Of a stretch of 13,800 nucleotides of DNA, positions 1 to 6,478 are shown one piece after another. The DNA comes from Thermodesulfobacteriaceae bacterium (GTDB lineage Bacteria > Desulfobacterota > Dissulfuribacteria > Dissulfuribacterales > UBA3076), in NCBI GenBank assembly GCA_012961845.1, contig DTYO01000059.1:1-13800 (forward strand), read 5' to 3'. Every line of letters begins with the position of its first letter. Within the stretch, counting starts at the first letter, position 1. The translations under genes and the position numbers were made by a program. The notes beneath the pieces were generated by a model, which saw only the letters and a program-made list of their open reading frames with translations, did not search any database and was not told the origin of the DNA.

Positions 1-749
1 ATGAGCCTCCGTCTTATCAGTATTACCGCCATCCATGTAAAGACAGAGGTGTAAAAGGCTATAATGGCCAGACTGGGCGACCAGCCCTGGCAGATGTGAC
101 CGTAACACAGCATCCGGGAAAGTTTTACCACATGGGTTAGGGGAAGAGAAAGGACTATCCAGCGGGCTACTGTCCCCATGGCTTCAACGGGGAAGAATAT
201 CCCTGAAAAGAGGAACAGGGGGGTAATCAACAGCGATGTGGAGTAATTAAAGAATTCGTAATTAGCGGCAAGAGCTGTCATTATCAGGCCCAGCGACGCA
301 AAGAGCACCCCGGCCAGGAACAGGACAGGAATCAGTGCAAGTGTCCAGAACGATGGAAGCACACCGAAAAACGGCATGACTGCCAGCATTATCATGCCCG
401 AAATCAGGCCTTTTGTGGCTCCCCAGAAGACTTCTCCCAGTGCCAGCTCTTCCACGCTGACAGGGGTCATCAGGATTGCCTCGTAGGTATGCTGAGTGGA
501 GAGTCTTGTATATGAGCCGTATGTGGTCTCAAAAGCACCGCTGTACATAACTGCAGATGAAACCAGGCCGGGTGCAATGAACTGCAGGTATGTCAGGCCC
601 TCGATTTCGGGTATCGTCCTCCCAAGGCCGTAGCCCATGGCCAGAAGGAACAGGAAGGGCTGGCCCAGGTTTCCGATCAGACTGGCTCTCATGTGCTTGC
701 GCCATACTCTGGCATTTCTCAGCCATACCTTGAAAAAAAGAAGTCCCAT
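1..749 (-). CDS. ABC-2 type transporter permease (NodJ/DrrB-like), 3' end cut by the window edge
   Basis: This is the inner-membrane half of an ABC exporter whose ATPase is the gene just upstream. Reading the minus strand from ATG 749-747 gives an open frame of 249 codons with no stop before the left edge. NodJ-like permeases are about 250-260 residues, so nearly the whole protein is present. The frame shows hydrophobic segments typical of ABC-2 permeases: a first one containing QPFLFLLAMGYGL, then stretches containing GLISGMIMLAVM, LALIPVLFLAGVLFASLGL and LLITPLFLFSGIFFPVEAM, and a last one near SLAIIAFYTSVFTW before a basic RRR tail. The MTPVSVEELALGE stretch is the usual conserved cytoplasmic loop. 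The ATPase stop lies 13 bases upstream. The ribosome-binding site is weak (AGG only), so translation is probably coupled. An in-frame TGA shortly upstream leaves no earlier ATG. The substrate cannot be told from sequence. Confidence 0.9.
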   Translation of the reverse strand, partial: MGLLFFKVWLRNARVWRKHMRASLIGNLGQPFLFLLAMGYGLGRTIPEIEGLTYLQFIAPGLVSSAVMYSGAFETTYGSYTRLSTQHTYEAILMTPVSVEELALGEVFWGATKGLISGMIMLAVMPFFGVLPSFWTLALIPVLFLAGVLFASLGLIMTALAANYEFFNYSTSLLITPLFLFSGIFFPVEAMGTVARWIVLSLPLTHVVKLSRMLCYGHICQGWSPSLAIIAFYTSVFTWMAVILIRRRL

Positions 750-762
750 AAGCCTATGCGAG

Positions 763-1710
763 TTAGTTTTCTCTCAGAGTTCTGCCTGTAAGTTTTAAAA
801 AAAGGTCTTCCAGGGTGGCGGGTCTCTTGGTTACCCTGCGATATCTTATTGCCATGGTATCAAGATCCGGACACGGCTCCACAGTGTAGATGAACAGGCG
901 GTCGGCAGTACGTTCCGTCTTTACATTGCACGACTCAAGCGCTTCTTCCAGGGCATCCAGACTTTCCCGTCCGTTCACCACTTCATAAACATCCCTGCCT
1001 ACACTTTGTAACACCATCTCTTCAGGTTCTCCCCGAGCGATTACCCGCCCTTCTGCCATGATCATGACTCTGTCAGCCAAATATGATACCTCTTCCATGT
1101 AGTGACTGGTGAGAAGCATGGTGGTGCCTTTTGACTTCAACGCTTCCAGTCGTTCCCATATGAGATGGCGTGCCTGGGGGTCGAGACCAATGGTGGGTTC
1201 GTCCAGTATCAGCAGTTCAGGGTCATTGATCAGGGCCCTTGAAAGGAGCAGCCGCCTGCGCTGACCTCCCGAGAGGTGCTGGATGATGTCACTGCTGCGG
1301 TTTTGCAGGGCAAAAAAACCCAGCAGTTCTTTCGCCCTTTTCAATGCGGTAGAGCGTTTTATTCTGAAATATGATGCGTATGTAAGGAGGTTCTCAAGTA
1401 CACTGAGATCCGGGTCCAGGTTGTCTGCCTGTGGCGATACGCCTATCCTCATCTTTACATGCCGCAGTTTTTCAGGAACATTTTCATTGAGGATCCGGAT
1501 TTTTCCGGATGTAGGGCGGACTAGGCCCAGGATCATGTGGATAGTGGTGGTTTTGCCTGCTCCGTTTGGCCCCAGCAGGCCTAGGCATTCTCCCGGACAG
1601 ATGGAGCAGCTCAATCTGTTAACGGCCACTCGTGTCCCGAACCGTTTTACCAGATCTCTTATTTCAACGACAGGCTGATATCCTGAAGATGGCTGTTGAG
1701 CGGTCTTCAA
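763..1710 (-). CDS. ABC transporter ATP-binding protein (NodI/DrrA-like)
   Basis: This 315-residue protein is the cytoplasmic ATPase of a two-gene ABC-2 exporter. It carries Walker A GPNGAGKT (47-54), a Q-loop glutamine at 94 (VSPQ), the signature LSGGQ (146-150), Walker B LLILDEP (166-172), a D-loop GLDP and the switch histidine at 203 (TSHYMEE). An extension of about 100 residues after the ATPase core is typical of the NodI/DrrA type. The start is TTG at 1710-1708. It is supported by GGAGG at 1718-1722 with 7-base spacing and by the 4-base overlap TTGA with the pdxA stop; no ATG or GTG lies nearby in frame. The permease follows after 13 bases. NodI-like pairs are widespread outside nodulation, so export of a lipid, polysaccharide or drug is possible, but the sequence does not choose among these. 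Confidence 0.95.
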   Translation of the reverse strand: MKTAQQPSSGYQPVVEIRDLVKRFGTRVAVNRLSCSICPGECLGLLGPNGAGKTTTIHMILGLVRPTSGKIRILNENVPEKLRHVKMRIGVSPQADNLDPDLSVLENLLTYASYFRIKRSTALKRAKELLGFFALQNRSSDIIQHLSGGQRRRLLLSRALINDPELLILDEPTIGLDPQARHLIWERLEALKSKGTTMLLTSHYMEEVSYLADRVMIMAEGRVIARGEPEEMVLQSVGRDVYEVVNGRESLDALEEALESCNVKTERTADRLFIYTVEPCPDLDTMAIRYRRVTKRPATLEDLFLKLTGRTLREN

Positions 1711-2777
1711 TGCACGGCCTCCATGGTATCACTGTTTGCCAGATGTCTGCGGTTGTCAACGATCCGTCCTGCGAGGATCAGGGCTGCCTCAAGGCTGGAA
1801 CAGTCTGCTGTTCCCTGTCCGGCAATGTCGTATGCGGTTCCATGATCCACGGAAGTCCTGACTAACGGAAGTCCAATGGTTACATTGACGCCGTCCTTGA
1901 AATGCAGGAGCTTGAAGGGTATCAGACCCTGGTCGTGGTACTGGCATATTACCGCATCGAATCTGCCTGCGGCTGCCTGATAGAATACCGTGTCCGGAGG
2001 AAAGGGGCCGCTGGCATCCACGCCGGATCTTCGGACTTCCTCTATGGCAGGTGCGATGATATCGGCTTCCTCTGTTCCGAACATGCCCCCTTCACCTCCA
2101 TGGGGATTGAGTCCGGCGACGGCGATGGATGGGGCGGGGATACAGAAATCCCATTTCAGTGCAGACGCAGTGATCTCTATTGTCCGGCGGATGTTTTCCA
2201 GGCTTATTCTGCCTGGGACGTCTCTGATCGGCAGGTGAATGGTCACCAGTACCACTCTCAGTTTGTCGCCTGCCATCATCATGGCGTACCGACTGCACCC
2301 GGTATGGTCTGCAAATATCTCGGTATGGCCCGGGTAGTCGATGCCGGCGAGCCTGAGGCCTGTTTTGCTGACAGGCGCGGTGACGATACCTGAAAGGGAT
2401 CCGTTCATGGAGTATTTTATTCCCTGTTCTATGTAAAGGAAAGACGCCCTGCCCGTGACAGGGCTGGCCCGGCCCCACCGGACGGCCGAAATATCGAGTT
2501 CTGTTACCGGACAGACATTGATAACTCCGGGCTGTAGGGGGGCTCCAGGGCGCCATTCCCTGAGGCGGATGCCTGTCCCTGCTGCCTGCGAGGCCTTCCT
2601 GAGGATGTTCATGTCCCCCAGGACTGCAGCCGGGGGATAATGCAGAAAATCCGTGTGTTTTTCAAACAGCTTTACAATGATTTCCGGGCCTATACCCGCA
2701 GGACACCCCATGGTTATCCCCAGCGGCACGGCAGGCCTGCTGCCTGTCTGTTCTGTAAGCGATGGTCTTTCAATCAC
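1707..2777 (-). CDS. pdxA: 4-hydroxythreonine-4-phosphate dehydrogenase PdxA
   Basis: PdxA is a cytoplasmic, metal-dependent, NAD-linked dehydrogenase. It oxidises 4-phosphohydroxy-L-threonine in the DXP-dependent route to pyridoxal 5'-phosphate. The protein is 356 residues, close to the usual 330-340 plus a slightly long N-terminus. The N-terminal motif MGCPAGIGPE (23-32) is typical. The three metal ligands of the family are visible as His151 (GHTE), His226 (LNPHGGEGG) and His281 (QYHDQG), and the C-terminal RTSVDHGTAYDIAGQGTA block is also conserved. The start is GTG 2777-2775, overlapping the pyrR stop as GTGA, with GAGGTGG ten bases upstream (2788-2794). A related subgroup (PdxA2) acts on threonate or erythronate phosphate. 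No kinase or DUF1537 gene is next door, so pyridoxal phosphate synthesis is the better call. Confidence 0.95.
   Translation of the reverse strand: MIERPSLTEQTGSRPAVPLGITMGCPAGIGPEIIVKLFEKHTDFLHYPPAAVLGDMNILRKASQAAGTGIRLREWRPGAPLQPGVINVCPVTELDISAVRWGRASPVTGRASFLYIEQGIKYSMNGSLSGIVTAPVSKTGLRLAGIDYPGHTEIFADHTGCSRYAMMMAGDKLRVVLVTIHLPIRDVPGRISLENIRRTIEITASALKWDFCIPAPSIAVAGLNPHGGEGGMFGTEEADIIAPAIEEVRRSGVDASGPFPPDTVFYQAAAGRFDAVICQYHDQGLIPFKLLHFKDGVNVTIGLPLVRTSVDHGTAYDIAGQGTADCSSLEAALILAGRIVDNRRHLANSDTMEAVH
1718..1722 (-). promoter_or_regulatory. Shine-Dalgarno site fixing the TTG start of the ABC ATPase
   Basis: GGAGG on the minus strand lies within the last codons of pdxA, 7 bases before the TTG at 1710-1708. 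Together with the TTGA stop/start overlap it supports translational coupling of the ATPase to pdxA. Confidence 0.75.
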
Positions 2778-3310
2778 GTTTCAAGTACCACCTCGTCTCT
2801 GCCTGAAATTTCATTGAGATAGACGTTTACATGTTCCTGTCTGGATGTCTGCAGTGAAAGCCCTGTGAAATCAGGTTGTATGGGCAGTTCCCGTCTTCCC
2901 CTGTCCACCAGGACGGCAAGCTCGATCCTTGCGGGTCTGCCCAGGTCCGTTATGGCATCGAGGGCTGCCCTTATGGTGCGCCCTGTATACAGTACATCGT
3001 CAACCAGGACCAGGATCTTGTCGTCAACAGAAAAGTCGATTTCCGTCTTTCTTATGATAGGATGCTGGCTCAGGGTGCTCCAGTCATCCCTGTACAGGGT
3101 TATGTCCAGTATACCTGCAGGAGGCATGACCCCTTCAATTGCAGCAATCCGCTGCTGTAGTCTTTCAGCCAGCGGTACGCCGCCTGTTCTGATTCCGATC
3201 AGGGCGAGGTTTTTCACACCTCTATTGAGTTCTACTATTTCGTGGGCCATCCTGGTCAGTGCCCTGTCCATGCCTTTCATGTCCATTACGGTTTTGGTGG
3301 TTTTTGCCAA
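2774..3310 (-). CDS. pyrR: PyrR: pyr attenuation regulator / uracil phosphoribosyltransferase
   Basis: This 178-residue protein aligns closely with Bacillus PyrR over its whole length. Landmarks are RALTRMAHEI (16-25), LIGIRTGG (38-44), ITLYRDD (70-76), the PRPP-binding loop VLVDDVLYTGRT (101-112), and the conserved LAVLVDRGRRELPI (131-144). In Firmicutes PyrR binds pyr mRNA leaders in response to UMP and also makes UMP from uracil and PRPP. In proteobacteria the RNA-binding role is less certain. The start is TTG 3310-3308, with GGAGG at 3316-3320 and 5-base spacing; this puts the RALTR motif at the same distance from the N-terminus as in Bacillus. It is the first gene of the operon and overlaps pdxA by 4 bases. 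No pyrimidine biosynthesis gene is in the window, so its target must lie elsewhere. Confidence 0.95.
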   Translation of the reverse strand: MAKTTKTVMDMKGMDRALTRMAHEIVELNRGVKNLALIGIRTGGVPLAERLQQRIAAIEGVMPPAGILDITLYRDDWSTLSQHPIIRKTEIDFSVDDKILVLVDDVLYTGRTIRAALDAITDLGRPARIELAVLVDRGRRELPIQPDFTGLSLQTSRQEHVNVYLNEISGRDEVVLET

Positions 3311-3315
3311 TGTTA

Positions 3316-3320
3316 CCTCC
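3316..3320 (-). promoter_or_regulatory. Shine-Dalgarno site fixing the TTG start of pyrR
   Basis: GGAGG on the minus strand ends 5 bases before the TTG codon at 3310-3308. The in-frame ATG codons inside the gene (residues 9, 11 and 14) would remove part of the conserved N-terminus, so TTG is preferred. Confidence 0.75.
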
Positions 3321-3477
3321 AGGGAAATTCAAAAGTACTGAAAAATGCTGAAATAACCAATCAGCCGGTACGGAATGGCAGTATGCTGAAAATATGGTTC
3401 CCAGAAAAGACAGCCGGATTGGGAATTCCAATGATTCTGCTGCGTGGTTTTTCCATGTTGTGTGAATGAATGCTTTT

Positions 3478-3506
3478 TGTTAAATAGATCGGTTACCTTT
3501 TGTCAA
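3478..3506 (-). promoter_or_regulatory. Possible promoter of the pyrR operon
   Basis: The minus strand has a perfect -35 hexamer TTGACA at 3506-3501. The best-placed -10 at 17-base spacing is TTAACA (3483-3478), which is poor; ATTTAA at 15-base spacing is an alternative. Transcription from here would give a leader of about 160 bases before pyrR. The -35 is convincing, the -10 is not. Confidence 0.3.
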
Positions 3507-3533
3507 TGACCGGCAGATATTTTGCGTTTCCTG

Positions 3534-3583
3534 GAGCAGGATCTGTTGACCTGTCCGGTCTGATGATTTACCCGAACCTGCTC
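3534..3583 (+). other. Nested inverted repeats in the fusA leader
   Basis: GAGCAGG (3534-3540) and CCTGCTC (3577-3583) form a perfect 7-base inverted repeat. It encloses a second small hairpin, GACC (3548-3551) with GGTC (3557-3560). The outer arm ends about 70 bases before the fusA ATG. It could be a folded mRNA leader or an operator. No T-run follows, so it is not a terminator. The remaining intergenic bases (3311-3656) hold no gene I can support. Confidence 0.3.
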
Positions 3584-3656
3584 AGTGCGTTTGGCCCGCT
3601 CTGTTACGGGATGATCGTTTTTCTGAAAATTGTTTGTGCCGAATGAGGAATTTACC

Positions 3657-5693
3657 ATGGCTGCCAAAGACAGGATAAGCCGGATTCGAAACATAGGAAT
3701 AATTGCCCATATAGATGCCGGCAAGACCACCTTGACCGAAAGGATACTGTACTACAGTGGAAAAACACACAAAATTGGGGAGGTCCACGACGGGCAGGCA
3801 ACAATGGATTGGATGCCCGAAGAACAGGAACGGGGCATCACGATTACTTCTGCTGTGACCACCTGTTTCTGGAAGGGAAGTGAGATACACATTATAGATA
3901 CCCCCGGGCATGTGGATTTCACCATAGAGGTGGAGAGATCGCTCAGGGTTCTGGACGGTGCCGTTGGAGTATTCTGTGCAGTAGGGGGGGTGGAGCCCCA
4001 GTCAGAGACCGTATGGCACCAGGCGGACAAATACCGTGTCCCCAAGATGGCCTTTATCAACAAGATGGACCGTCTGGGGGCTGATTTCCTCGGGGTCGTA
4101 GAGCAGATGAAGGATCGCCTAGGGATTCATCCCCTGATTCTCACTGTTCCCTATGGTGCAGAAGATACCTTTCAGGGGGTCTTTGATGTCATCCGCGAGA
4201 AACTTCTGGTCTGGGATGAAGCCACGAAGGGGGCCGACTTTACAGAACTGCCGGTTCCGGAAGATCAGCAGGAATATGTGTTTAGCGCCAAAGAGAGCCT
4301 GCTGGAGGCTCTTTCCGAAGTGGATGATGATATAATGGAAAAATATCTGGGTGAAGAGCCTATAAGCAGGCAGGATCTGGACAGATCATTAAGAAAGGCA
4401 TGTATAGAACTCATGGGGGTTCCTGTTTATTGCGGTTCCGCGCTGAAAAATAAGGGTGTCCAGCCGGTCATGGATGCTATTGGGAAATATCTGCCCAGCC
4501 CCGGGGATGTTCCGCCGGTGAAAGGTACAAATCCGGAGACAGGGGAAGTCGAGGAGCGCCCAAACAGTAGCAAAGGCCCGCTGTCTGCGCTGGCATTCAA
4601 GGTGCAGATGGATCAGGGCAGGAAGATGACATATGTCCGGGTGTATTCCGGAGTCATGAAGGCAGGAAAGGAGGTCTGGAATGCAAGCAGACGCCTGAAG
4701 GAGAAAACGGCCAGGATCCTGCAGATGCACGCCAATAAGAGAGAAAGGGTCAAGGAGGCCGAGGCCGGGGACATCGTCGCCGTGATGGGGCTTAAGAACA
4801 CGGTAACCGGGGATACCCTCTGCGACCGGGAACATCCCGTCCTATTGGAGCCCATTGAGACGTATCAGCCGGTTATTTCCGTGGCTGTCGAGCCCAAGAC
4901 TATAGCCGACCAGGAGAAAATAGAGGTGTCCCTGAAAAAACTGTCCGAGGAAGATCCAACCTTTCGGGTGAGATTTGACGATGAAACCGGACAGACAATC
5001 ATATCGGGCATGGGAGAACTGCATCTGGACGTACTGGTTCAGAGACTGCTAAGAGAGTTCAAGGCACCTGTCACCGTTGGAAAACCACAGGTGGTGTACA
5101 GGGAGACCATCCAGAAGGCGGTGACTCTGACAGAACGATTCGACAGAGAAATAGGGGGAGGCAGGCAGGTTGCCGAGGTGTCCATTGAAGTATCTCCCAG
5201 GGAAAGAGGTTCTGGGCATGAAATCATCAGTGAACTTCCGCCCGATGTCCTGCCCGAGGGTTACCAGGAACTCATCATTGAAACACTGCGCAACAGTCTC
5301 GAGAGCGGAGTGGTCAAGGGATTTCCCCTCATAGATGTCCGGGTGGTTTTGAGGGATGCGGTATATGAGGAGGGGCTTTCCACTGATGTGGCGTTCAGGG
5401 CGGCGGCATCGATGGCTCTCAGAGAGGCGTGTACCCAGGCGGACCCCATACTCCTGGAACCAATGATGCGCCTGGAGGTTACCCTTCCCGAGGATTTCAT
5501 GGGAGAAGTGATCGGGGACCTCAATGTCCGCAACGGCCGGGTGGAAAACATAGAGCCCAGGGGTCCGGTCCAGGTTGTCAAGGCCGTGGCTCCACTGTCT
5601 AGGCTGTTTGGTTATTCGACGAATCTGCGGTCCATTACTCAGGGCAGGGGAACGTTCAGCATGGTGTTTTCTCACTATGATCCTGTAAACTGA
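3657..5693 (+). CDS. fusA: Elongation factor G, divergent stand-alone paralogue
   Basis: EF-G is the GTPase that drives tRNA-mRNA translocation and, with RRF, ribosome recycling. From ATG 3657 the protein has 678 residues, slightly shorter than the usual 690-704. The G motifs are intact: AHIDAGKT (17-24), RGITIT (59-64), DTPGH (81-85), NKMD (135-138) and GSAL (260-263). Domains II-V follow in normal order and end in QGRGTFSMVFSHY. A longer reading from TTG 3630 is possible, but ATG 3657 has GAGG at 3645-3648 and matches the family N-terminus. The gene is not in an str operon (no rpsL, rpsG or tuf nearby), which suggests a second EF-G. Two functional tip regions are altered: the loop normally SGGRGQYGHV reads IGGGRQVAEV (499-508), and the position of E. 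coli His583 is Glu571. It may be a specialised EF-G rather than the housekeeping one. Confidence 0.93.
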   Translation: MAAKDRISRIRNIGIIAHIDAGKTTLTERILYYSGKTHKIGEVHDGQATMDWMPEEQERGITITSAVTTCFWKGSEIHIIDTPGHVDFTIEVERSLRVLDGAVGVFCAVGGVEPQSETVWHQADKYRVPKMAFINKMDRLGADFLGVVEQMKDRLGIHPLILTVPYGAEDTFQGVFDVIREKLLVWDEATKGADFTELPVPEDQQEYVFSAKESLLEALSEVDDDIMEKYLGEEPISRQDLDRSLRKACIELMGVPVYCGSALKNKGVQPVMDAIGKYLPSPGDVPPVKGTNPETGEVEERPNSSKGPLSALAFKVQMDQGRKMTYVRVYSGVMKAGKEVWNASRRLKEKTARILQMHANKRERVKEAEAGDIVAVMGLKNTVTGDTLCDREHPVLLEPIETYQPVISVAVEPKTIADQEKIEVSLKKLSEEDPTFRVRFDDETGQTIISGMGELHLDVLVQRLLREFKAPVTVGKPQVVYRETIQKAVTLTERFDREIGGGRQVAEVSIEVSPRERGSGHEIISELPPDVLPEGYQELIIETLRNSLESGVVKGFPLIDVRVVLRDAVYEEGLSTDVAFRAAASMALREACTQADPILLEPMMRLEVTLPEDFMGEVIGDLNVRNGRVENIEPRGPVQVVKAVAPLSRLFGYSTNLRSITQGRGTFSMVFSHYDPVN

Positions 5694-5702
5694 ATGAATA
5701 TG

Positions 5703-5714
5703 CTATTATAATAG
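5703..5714. repeat. Perfect 12-base palindrome after fusA
   Basis: CTATTATAATAG is a perfect palindrome 10 bases after the fusA stop, and it contains TATAAT. No acceptable -35 hexamer is found 16-18 bases upstream. It could be a binding site or simply AT-rich sequence at the edge of the larger inverted-repeat element. Confidence 0.4.
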
Positions 5715-5855
5715 AGGTGCCTCTAAAAATTAGGAATTTTGGTCCTGAACAAGGCGGACAGGCAAAATAACCGCAGACATATTAGTGATATTTCGAGATT
5801 ATTTTTTGCAGCCAACAGGGTTGTGGGGCAAAAGAACAGATTTCAGAGGCGCCCT
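5713..5855. repeat. Imperfect inverted-repeat element, about 143 bases (MITE-like or structured RNA)
   Basis: The left end (AGAGGTGCCTCT, 5713-5724) and the reverse complement of the right end (AGGGCGCCTCT, from 5855-5845) share GGYGCCTCT. Complementarity continues inward in patches: TTTTG against TTTTG, and GGCAAAATAA near 5761-5770 against TGCAAAAAATAA from about 5811-5800. The centre is close to ATATTAGTGATAT. The element lies between the fusA stop and the strong ribosome-binding site of the next gene. An open frame from 5739 runs through it but has no ribosome-binding site or family resemblance in that part. This arrangement is typical of small non-autonomous mobile elements or REP-like hairpins. 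No transposase is present. Confidence 0.55.
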
Positions 5856-5904
5856 AAAATGCGGAGAATATGTCGGAAGTTGTGCAATGTGCCGTTTTTT
5901 CTGC

Positions 5905-5910
5905 GGAGGA
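5905..5910 (+). promoter_or_regulatory. Shine-Dalgarno site fixing the ATG 5919 start
   Basis: GGAGGA sits 8 bases before ATG 5919. It decides against the longer reading from 5739, whose extra 60 codons are translated repeat sequence. Confidence 0.7.
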
Positions 5911-5918
5911 ACAGGGAT

Positions 5919-6413
5919 ATGGCTTTGAGAAAAATGCGCATGTTGAAGAGAGACTGGGCAGGCTTCGTAAGAGATTTCAACAGGCAGAACCAGTTCAGGA
6001 GGGCGACTCTGCTCATTGGAGACAGTGTCCTGGCCGGGGAGCCGGGAATGCCGTTCGCCGGGCTTTCTTATGATCCCGATGCCCGAAACATTGGAATATA
6101 TCTGGGAGGAATTTCGGCAGACAGTGTGGCCCATATGGTCCATATGGTAACGGTGCCCAGAGCACTTTACCTGTTGCAGGACAAGGATGCCTTAAATCCC
6201 GTGCTCGGGGTCCAGATAGTGGGAGGGCCGGGCACCGAAATAGTCAGCGTTCTGTTTCTGGATGAGAAAACCGAACAGACTAGGAAAGATTGGATAGACA
6301 GTGTTGCCTATTCCCTTTTTGAGAAAAGAGGGATGGCGCACGGCTGGGACAGGCAGGACTGGTTCGAGGCAGAGCATCTGGTAGATGAGGCGCTCAAGAC
6401 ATTCATAGATTAG
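5919..6413 (+). CDS. Small protein resembling DUF5335
   Basis: This 164-residue soluble protein starts MALRKM and continues with a KRDWAGFV stretch. It then has PFAGLSYDPDARNIGIYLGG followed by a segment ending PRALYLLQD. From memory this resembles DUF5335, which has a MALRKLE-type N-terminus, a W near residue 15, a PLxGITYDPxDD core and a PREIYV motif; I cannot run a search to confirm it. That family has no established function. There is no signal peptide or membrane segment. ATG 5919 is chosen because of GGAGGA at 5905-5910. The gene sits 65 bases before the YcaO gene on the same strand and could be co-transcribed with it, although a weak terminator-like hairpin lies between them. Confidence 0.8.
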   Translation: MALRKMRMLKRDWAGFVRDFNRQNQFRRATLLIGDSVLAGEPGMPFAGLSYDPDARNIGIYLGGISADSVAHMVHMVTVPRALYLLQDKDALNPVLGVQIVGGPGTEIVSVLFLDEKTEQTRKDWIDSVAYSLFEKRGMAHGWDRQDWFEAEHLVDEALKTFID

Positions 6414-6415
6414 CG

Positions 6416-6455
6416 GGGCCTGCGGGGGATCGGGCAGACCCATGTTGGTTTTTTT
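6416..6455 (+). terminator. Possible weak intrinsic terminator
   Basis: GGGCCTGC (6416-6423) pairs with GCAGACCC (6434-6441) with one mismatch and a 10-base loop. A run of seven T follows at 6449-6455, but seven bases lie between stem and T-run, so termination would be inefficient. Partial read-through into the YcaO gene is plausible. Confidence 0.35.
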
Positions 6456-6478
6456 GTTTCAGTCCGGTGTAATGTATT

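Noticed and set aside
1902..2393. Open frame of 163 codons on the plus strand
   Set aside because: It is antisense to pdxA, whose metal ligands and motifs are encoded across the same bases.
3630..3656. TTG start giving a longer EF-G
   Set aside because: The nine extra residues are not part of the EF-G N-terminus, and ATG 3657 has GAGG at 8-base spacing.
5739..5918. N-terminal extension of the DUF5335-like gene
   Set aside because: It translates the inverted-repeat element, has no ribosome-binding site, and a strong site precedes ATG 5919.
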